Shown here in pieces: positions 58,766 through 64,000 of a stretch of DNA of 64,000 nucleotides; position 1 is the stretch's first letter, and each line of letters begins with the position of its first letter. Below the pieces are notes generated by a model. It was not told the DNA's origin. It made no database searches and saw only the letters and a list, made by a program, of their open reading frames with translations. Source of the stretch: Thiohalomonas denitrificans (GTDB lineage Bacteria > Pseudomonadota > Gammaproteobacteria > Thiohalomonadales > Thiohalomonadaceae); the NCBI GenBank assembly GCA_020725115.1, contig DYFR01000016.1:21471-85470 (forward strand), read 5' to 3'. Position numbers and translations under genes: made by a program.

Positions 58766-59878
58766 TCAGTCCGGCATCGCGCTTCCCAGCAATACCGCCG
58801 CCAGGCGCTTGTAGTGCCTTTCTTCCGCAAACAGATCGTCGGCGCGCGCCTTGCCGGCAGCAGCCAATTGCCGGCGCAACGTGTCGTTACGGGCGAGATG
58901 TTCCAGTTGGCGCGCCAGATGGGCGACATCCTCCGGTGCAAACAGCAGGCCGGTGGCGCCGTCCTCGATAATCTCCGGTACACCACCGGCGTTGGTGCCG
59001 ATCACCGCCACACCGCAACGCATCGCCTCGGCCAGCACCAGACCGAAGGTTTCCATGCGCGTGGCAAGCACGACGGCATCGAAAGCAGGCATCACCTCCA
59101 TGGGCGACTTGTGCGGACCATGAAGTACCACGACCTCGCGCAAATCCCGCTCTTCAATTTCGCGCCGTAGGCGCTGTTCATAGGCGGCGTCCATGGCAGG
59201 ACCGATGAGGGTCGCATGGGCCGGGATGCCGGCGGCACGCAGGCGCTGCACCGCCTCAATGAGCAGATGCTGTCCCTTCTGTTCCTCCATGCGTCCGATG
59301 AGACCGATGGCGAATACACGCTCCGGGATGTGCAGCGAATGCCGCAGCACACGCCGATCAGCGTCGCTCAGCGGCTCCGGAGCGGGCACACCGTAGTAGA
59401 GCCGCTGTACCCGCTCATCCGACAGCGGCAGTAACTGCCGTGCCTGGCGTAGCAGCTTGTCGGTGATGGTGAGATACAGATCGATCTGCCGATAGAGAAA
59501 ACGATGGTAGGCATCGGCCTTGGCACGGCTAAGGGCCATCTGCCGGGTGTATACCAGGCGTACCGGGCGGCTGGCCCAGCGTTTGGCGAGAGCGGCCAGC
59601 AGAAGATCATGCCCCCAGTGCATATGCACCACATCGACGCCGGCCTGATCGATGAGCCGCGCCAGGCGCCACGCCGCCAGCAACGGCAATGCACGGCTGC
59701 GCCGTGCCAGCGTCACATGGGCCAGCCCCTGCTCGTGCAGCCGCCGTTGCAACATGGTGCCCGGCCTTACCACGGCCATCACTTCATGCCCCTGGCGCTG
59801 CAGGGCCTGTGTGGTGCGCAAGGCATACAGTTCCAGTCCGCCGACGCCGTCGGAAGTACACAGCTCAAGTATTTTCAC
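58766..59878 (-). CDS. Family 4 (GT-B) glycosyltransferase
   Basis: MKILELCTSDGVGGLELYALRTTQALQRQGHEVMAVVRPGTMLQRRL...AIGLIGRMEEQKGQHLLIEAVQRLRAAGIPAHATLIG...RMETFGLVLAEAMRCGVAVIGTNAGGVPEIIEDGATGLLF. Confidence 0.94.
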   Translation of the reverse strand: MKILELCTSDGVGGLELYALRTTQALQRQGHEVMAVVRPGTMLQRRLHEQGLAHVTLARRSRALPLLAAWRLARLIDQAGVDVVHMHWGHDLLLAALAKRWASRPVRLVYTRQMALSRAKADAYHRFLYRQIDLYLTITDKLLRQARQLLPLSDERVQRLYYGVPAPEPLSDADRRVLRHSLHIPERVFAIGLIGRMEEQKGQHLLIEAVQRLRAAGIPAHATLIGPAMDAAYEQRLRREIEERDLREVVVLHGPHKSPMEVMPAFDAVVLATRMETFGLVLAEAMRCGVAVIGTNAGGVPEIIEDGATGLLFAPEDVAHLARQLEHLARNDTLRRQLAAAGKARADDLFAEERHYKRLAAVLLGSAMPD

Positions 59879-60645
59879 AGCCGGCTCCGCCCCGGTTGAC
59901 GCTGGTGCAACAGCACCTTGGAGTATTTGACGAAGGCATGCATGAAGGACAGCGTGGCAACAATGAAACCTGCCAGGCCGTCAAGGAATCCGCGCTTGAA
60001 AAAATACAGACGAATAAAGGTCCACAGGCCATGGGTCAGCGGCGACAACACTGACACTTTTTTGCCCTTGGCGATGATCTCGCGCGCACCGATCTCGGTG
60101 AAGTTGTCGATGGTGCGCAGATGCTCGGAAATGCTGCTGAACGAATAGTGCAGGATATCACCGCCAAGGTCGGTTACCTGCACCCCCTCATCCATCACCA
60201 CCCGGTCATGGGGGTTGGTGCCGCCCCATCGTGCATAATGCTTGTTGAACAGACGCACCTTGCGATCTGGATACCAGCAGTGGTTGAGCCAGCGGTAGAC
60301 ATAGAAGGTCTTGCGCGCCATGCGGTAGGCACGGTGTTCATCCAGTCCCTCTTTCAGCGCAAGGATCGAGTCGCGCAGTTGCGGCGACAGGCGCTCGTCG
60401 CAGTCGAGACTCAGGATCCAGTCGTGGCTGGCGTGGCTCACCGCCAGATTCTTCTGCTCCACATGGCCGAGAAATTTCTGGTGGAAGATTTTGTCGGTAT
60501 AACGGCCGACGATCTCCACGGTGCGGTCGGTACTCAGTGAATCGACGACGATGATCTCGTCGACGATGCCGGCGAGACTTTGCAGGCAGCCCTCGATCTT
60601 CTGCTCTTCGTTGAAGGAGATGATGCAGGCCGAGATCTTAGGCAT
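59875..60645 (-). CDS. Family 2 glycosyltransferase (WaaE/KdtX-like)
   Basis: MPKISACIISFNEEQKIEGCLQSLAGIVDEIIVVDSLSTDRTVEIVGRYTDKIFHQKFLGHVEQKNLAVSHASHDWILSLDCDERLSPQL. Confidence 0.93.
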   Translation of the reverse strand: MPKISACIISFNEEQKIEGCLQSLAGIVDEIIVVDSLSTDRTVEIVGRYTDKIFHQKFLGHVEQKNLAVSHASHDWILSLDCDERLSPQLRDSILALKEGLDEHRAYRMARKTFYVYRWLNHCWYPDRKVRLFNKHYARWGGTNPHDRVVMDEGVQVTDLGGDILHYSFSSISEHLRTIDNFTEIGAREIIAKGKKVSVLSPLTHGLWTFIRLYFFKRGFLDGLAGFIVATLSFMHAFVKYSKVLLHQRQPGRSRL

Positions 60646-61663
60646 GAGATTCCTGCTCCCAGAGAGTATGCAACGCCGCCATCACCTGCTCCGGCCCGAT
60701 GTCTGTCAGGCAGGGCGTATCCCCCAGGGGACACACGCGTTTGAAGCAGGGGCTGCACGACAGGGCACGATACAGCACGCGCGCCTGTGCCGACAGCGGC
60801 GGTGTGTAGGCCGGCGAGGACGAGCCGTACAGCGCGACCAGCGGTATGCCGGTGGCGGCGGCCACATGCATCAGCCCGGAATCATTGCTCACCGCGGCGC
60901 TGGCCAGTGACAACAGATCTACCGCATCCTCCAGCCGCGTCTGCCCGCACAGATTGAGCACACCCGGCGCCGCAGCGGCAATGACATCTCCGTCGGCCTG
61001 CTCCTTGGTCGAGCCGATAATCCACACCTGTCGCCCGCTGGCGACCAACTCCCGCGCAAGTGCGGCGTAATGTGCCAGAGGCCAGCGCTTGGCCGGGCCA
61101 TATTCGGCACCGGGCATGAAGGCTACTGTCGGGCGCTGGATATCGAGGCCTAGCTGCTGCACTACGCGATCACGATTTTCCGTATCGATGGAGAGACGCG
61201 GCAACGGAATGTTCTCGGGCGGCAAAGGCGTGTCAGCAGGGAGCCCCGATGCCACATAGCGATCAATGACACGTGGCAGTAGCGATTTGTTAAGCACACG
61301 CATGTCATTTATAAGGACGTAGCGCATCTCACCGCGGTAACCTGTACGGTGTGGAATGCCAGCGAAGAAGGGAATCAGCGCCGCCTTGAACGAGCGCGGC
61401 AACACAATGGCCTGATCATAGTGCTCGGCGCGCAGGGCGCGGCCGATACGCCAGCGCTCCGCCAGCCCCAGGCTCCCGTGGTTCACCGGCAGGGCGACAG
61501 CGCGGCACACCTCGGGCATGCGCGCCAGCAGGGGCAACGACCACTCCGGCGCCACCACGTCTACCTTCGCGCCCCGTGCCACCAGCGTCATGAACAGGCT
61601 TTGCGCCATGACCATGTCGCCCACCCAGGCCGGGCCAACCACCAATACACGTATCGGTGTCAT
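60638..61663 (-). CDS. waaF: ADP-heptose:LPS heptosyltransferase II
   Basis: MTPIRVLVVGPAWVGDMVMAQSLFMTLVARGAKVDVVAPEWSLPLLARMPEVCRAVALPVNHGSLGLAERWRIGRALRAEHYDQAIVLPRSFKAALIPFFAGIPHRTGYRGEMRY. Confidence 0.96.
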   Translation of the reverse strand: MTPIRVLVVGPAWVGDMVMAQSLFMTLVARGAKVDVVAPEWSLPLLARMPEVCRAVALPVNHGSLGLAERWRIGRALRAEHYDQAIVLPRSFKAALIPFFAGIPHRTGYRGEMRYVLINDMRVLNKSLLPRVIDRYVASGLPADTPLPPENIPLPRLSIDTENRDRVVQQLGLDIQRPTVAFMPGAEYGPAKRWPLAHYAALARELVASGRQVWIIGSTKEQADGDVIAAAAPGVLNLCGQTRLEDAVDLLSLASAAVSNDSGLMHVAAATGIPLVALYGSSSPAYTPPLSAQARVLYRALSCSPCFKRVCPLGDTPCLTDIGPEQVMAALHTLWEQESHA

Positions 61664-61706
61664 GCCATCCAATCAGACATTACGCATAAGCCTTTGCAAC
61701 TAATGA

Positions 61707-63017
61707 TCATTTGACAGTGTCCGGGCCATGCCTTGAAACTGATTCCACAGGGATTTGTTTGCCAGCGAGGCCTACCACCATGATCAACAGGCACATCAGG
61801 TATGTCCTGACCATCGGGTTGCGTGAAAACCAGGCCTCAGTCAATCCAAACACCATAAATCCCACCACGGTCAGAATCACTCCTGTGGCATAGAAACTTT
61901 GCCATGGCGTCATTGCTGCACGCCATGCAACCCAGCCAATACGAAACGGGCGCCAAAAGGCAAACCACAATATTGCTGCCAACCCCATCGCTCCTGTCGT
62001 TGCCAGAGCATCAAAGTAGATATTATGGGCATGCCCAAACACGACTGTTGAACCGCTGCGTCCCTCAGCAATCAGACGCTTCGTCTCGCGCTCAAAATCA
62101 CCTAGCCCAACCCCGAAAACCGGGGCCTCGCGCCACATCGTCAGACTATCTCGCCACATATCAATGCGGGCCCCAACACTGAAGTCTCCGCCAGAGTCAG
62201 CATCAACCAGATGTGCAATGGCAGTATTTACGCGTGCAGAAACCACATTATCTGGTATGAGTGTCACCATACCCACAAGTGCCAACAGTACTGTACCAAA
62301 CACAATTCCATGGCTCCGGCTCACATATCGATGCAGCAATCCAAAAACAAGCATCATGCCAATCGGAATAAATAACAAACCGTTACGGCTGGCTGCTGCC
62401 AACACTACCAATAATCCCAACAACACAAATACCATGCCGCCAAGCAGTAAACTCCAGCGCTTGGCAAAAGTAATCACACCCACCAGCAGCAGCAAGGTCA
62501 TCAAACCAGTAATATTCCCAAGGATGATGGTTGCATAGAATCCATCCAATCGCTCCTGCAACGTCAGCGTGGCAAAAGCACGGGAGAAGTCCCAGTCAAG
62601 CCCGAACGCCAATGCACCAAACGGACTCAGAACCAATCCTGCCAGGAAAGGCCGTCCCGGCTCACACACATAACGACGAACAGCCAGATAGGCGGGAACG
62701 ACAAAACCAAACGTAGCAAACTTCTCCAGCCGCCGTGCTCCTTCGCGCATTTCATCGCCCAACAAGAACGATACCAACACCACGACGAACAACACACCAA
62801 ACCCGGCGAACAAACGTCGCTCCCACACCAGCAACTTCGGCCAGAATCCCCAGCCGTAGATCAGCCCGATCAATACCAACCAGGCAAAGGGATAACTTGC
62901 CCCCCCTTTTGCGCCTGCGGCAAATATTGGGAACAACAGTATGACGAGCCATATGCTCCAAGCCTGCCAATGCCGGAACGAAAAAACCGGCATTCCGGCA
63001 AATAAACCATTCAGCAT
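61707..63017 (-). CDS. waaL: O-antigen ligase-like membrane protein (TTG at 63026 also possible)
   Basis: Multi-pass membrane protein with DMWRDSLTMWREAPVFGVGLGDFERETKRLIAEGRSGSTVVFGHAHNIYFDALATTGAMGLAAIL (Wzy_C/O-antigen ligase motif H...N.). Confidence 0.88.
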   Translation of the reverse strand: MLNGLFAGMPVFSFRHWQAWSIWLVILLFPIFAAGAKGGASYPFAWLVLIGLIYGWGFWPKLLVWERRLFAGFGVLFVVVLVSFLLGDEMREGARRLEKFATFGFVVPAYLAVRRYVCEPGRPFLAGLVLSPFGALAFGLDWDFSRAFATLTLQERLDGFYATIILGNITGLMTLLLLVGVITFAKRWSLLLGGMVFVLLGLLVVLAAASRNGLLFIPIGMMLVFGLLHRYVSRSHGIVFGTVLLALVGMVTLIPDNVVSARVNTAIAHLVDADSGGDFSVGARIDMWRDSLTMWREAPVFGVGLGDFERETKRLIAEGRSGSTVVFGHAHNIYFDALATTGAMGLAAILWFAFWRPFRIGWVAWRAAMTPWQSFYATGVILTVVGFMVFGLTEAWFSRNPMVRTYLMCLLIMVVGLAGKQIPVESVSRHGPDTVK

Positions 63018-63046
63018 CCCAACCAAAATATGAGCCTCACATTTGA

Positions 63047-63832
63047 TTAGCCAGCACCAATCCGGCGCACAATCGATACATTATCACGCAGATGCAATGG
63101 GTTGATGGTACCGACGATCATGCTACTCACGCCGGGATGGCTGAACACGAAACGCATGGCCCCCTCTACCCCTTCACCACCCGCAGCGGTATCGGCATGA
63201 CCGGACAATAAACCTTTCTTCACCACCACGCCCTTATTCAACTCATGGGCACGAGCGATCACCGGTAAGTCATGGGTGTCGCGCGGGTTGCAGGTAGCCA
63301 TCACCACGTCGCAGTGCTCCACCACCCACAGCCCACCCTCGGCGGTCTTGGTGGACATGCCGTAGGCGCGCAGCTTGCCTTCCTGCTTCATGCGTTCCAG
63401 TTCGCCCAGCGCACCTTCGTTATTGATGATGTGCATATCGTTGCCGTCGGAATGCACCAGCACGATGTCCATGCACTCACGCCCCAGTCGTTTGAGTGAA
63501 CGCTCCACACTCATGCGGGTATGGGCTGCGGAAAAGTCGAAGGACGATTGCCCATTTTCAAAAATTTCACCGACCTTGGTGACAATCTTCCAGTCCTGAT
63601 CGCTTCGCAACAACTGACCGAGACGCTCCTCGCTGTTACCATAGGCTGGGGCGGTATCAATGAGGTTGATGCCGAGTTCCCAGGCAAGGTCGAACAAGGC
63701 GCGCACGGCGGCATCGTCGGGAATGGTGAAGCCGGTCGGATACTTCACCTGCTGATCGCGGCCAATCTTCACCGTACCGAGTCCCAGCGGACTCACCTGG
63801 AGACCGGTCGAACCCAATGCCCTCAACTCCAT
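63047..63832 (-). CDS. Aldo/keto reductase
   Basis: MELRALGSTGLQVSPLGLGTVKIGRDQQVKYPTGFTIPDDAAVRALFDLAWELGINLIDTAPAYGNSEERLGQLL...IVLVHSDG. Confidence 0.93.
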   Translation of the reverse strand: MELRALGSTGLQVSPLGLGTVKIGRDQQVKYPTGFTIPDDAAVRALFDLAWELGINLIDTAPAYGNSEERLGQLLRSDQDWKIVTKVGEIFENGQSSFDFSAAHTRMSVERSLKRLGRECMDIVLVHSDGNDMHIINNEGALGELERMKQEGKLRAYGMSTKTAEGGLWVVEHCDVVMATCNPRDTHDLPVIARAHELNKGVVVKKGLLSGHADTAAGGEGVEGAMRFVFSHPGVSSMIVGTINPLHLRDNVSIVRRIGAG

Positions 63833-64000
63833 CGTTCGTCCTCCTGCCACGGCAGTAGCGCATAGCCGGGAAATGGCCACGCGGGAGGCGTACCTGCATC
63901 GCTGGTTTGGGCGACACTCGCCATCTTCAGCATGTCATTGATACACGCCGCCAGGCGCGGCGCAAAGGCCAGCTTGGTGGGCCAGGCAGTGATCACGCCG
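63823..64000 (-). CDS. 3' end of an unidentified CDS running off the window
   Basis: Open frame ...GVITAWPTKLAFAPRLAACINDMLKMASVAQTSDAGTPPAWPFPGYALLPWQEDERWS*, stop overlapping the aldo/keto reductase start. Confidence 0.55.
   Translation of the reverse strand, partial: GVITAWPTKLAFAPRLAACINDMLKMASVAQTSDAGTPPAWPFPGYALLPWQEDERWS

Overview
This is a 64 kb, GC-rich, densely coding chromosomal window, most likely gammaproteobacterial (MutH, Mpl, UbiX, Rnd, LpxL/WaaA/KdkA gene content). It opens inside katG. After that come a hipBA toxin-antitoxin module, hemL, a hybrid sensor kinase, an O-acetylhomoserine sulfhydrylase, mpl/ubiX, rnd, moaE/moaD with divergent moaC, mutH, an MscS channel with a cyclic-nucleotide-binding domain, an orphan PilB/GspE ATPase, recQ, a divergent RRM/cold-shock pair, rsmC/rsuA, thiC with a TPP riboswitch, pcm-tolC, and an LPS core/O-antigen locus (lpxL-waaA-kdkA-waaC-LTA synthase-like-ugd-uxs-GTs-waaF-waaL). 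I see no CRISPR array, rRNA, tRNA, prophage or full transposon. The most interesting signals are between and at the ends of genes: (1) a candidate orphan ~100 nt sRNA upstream of recQ with promoter, 10-bp stem, CCUCC motifs and intrinsic terminator; (2) two 126-bp MITE-like copies with ~24-bp terminal inverted repeats, ~95% identical and 16 kb apart; (3) at least seven copies of an inverted 'GCAGAGACGCAGAG' family and four or five of a 'GATACAAGATACAAG' family, several supplying the C-terminal codons and stop of the neighbouring CDS (mpl, waaA, recQ, yfcE, plus the GFA-like gene in the MITE); (4) a 16-bp duplication of the mutH 3' end flanking a repeat block; (5) an unlisted 59-aa four-cysteine ORF coupled to the PilB-like ATPase; (6) two divergent paralogues of an AF1514/DUF5619-like family. 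No searches were run; all homology calls come from reading the protein sequences.
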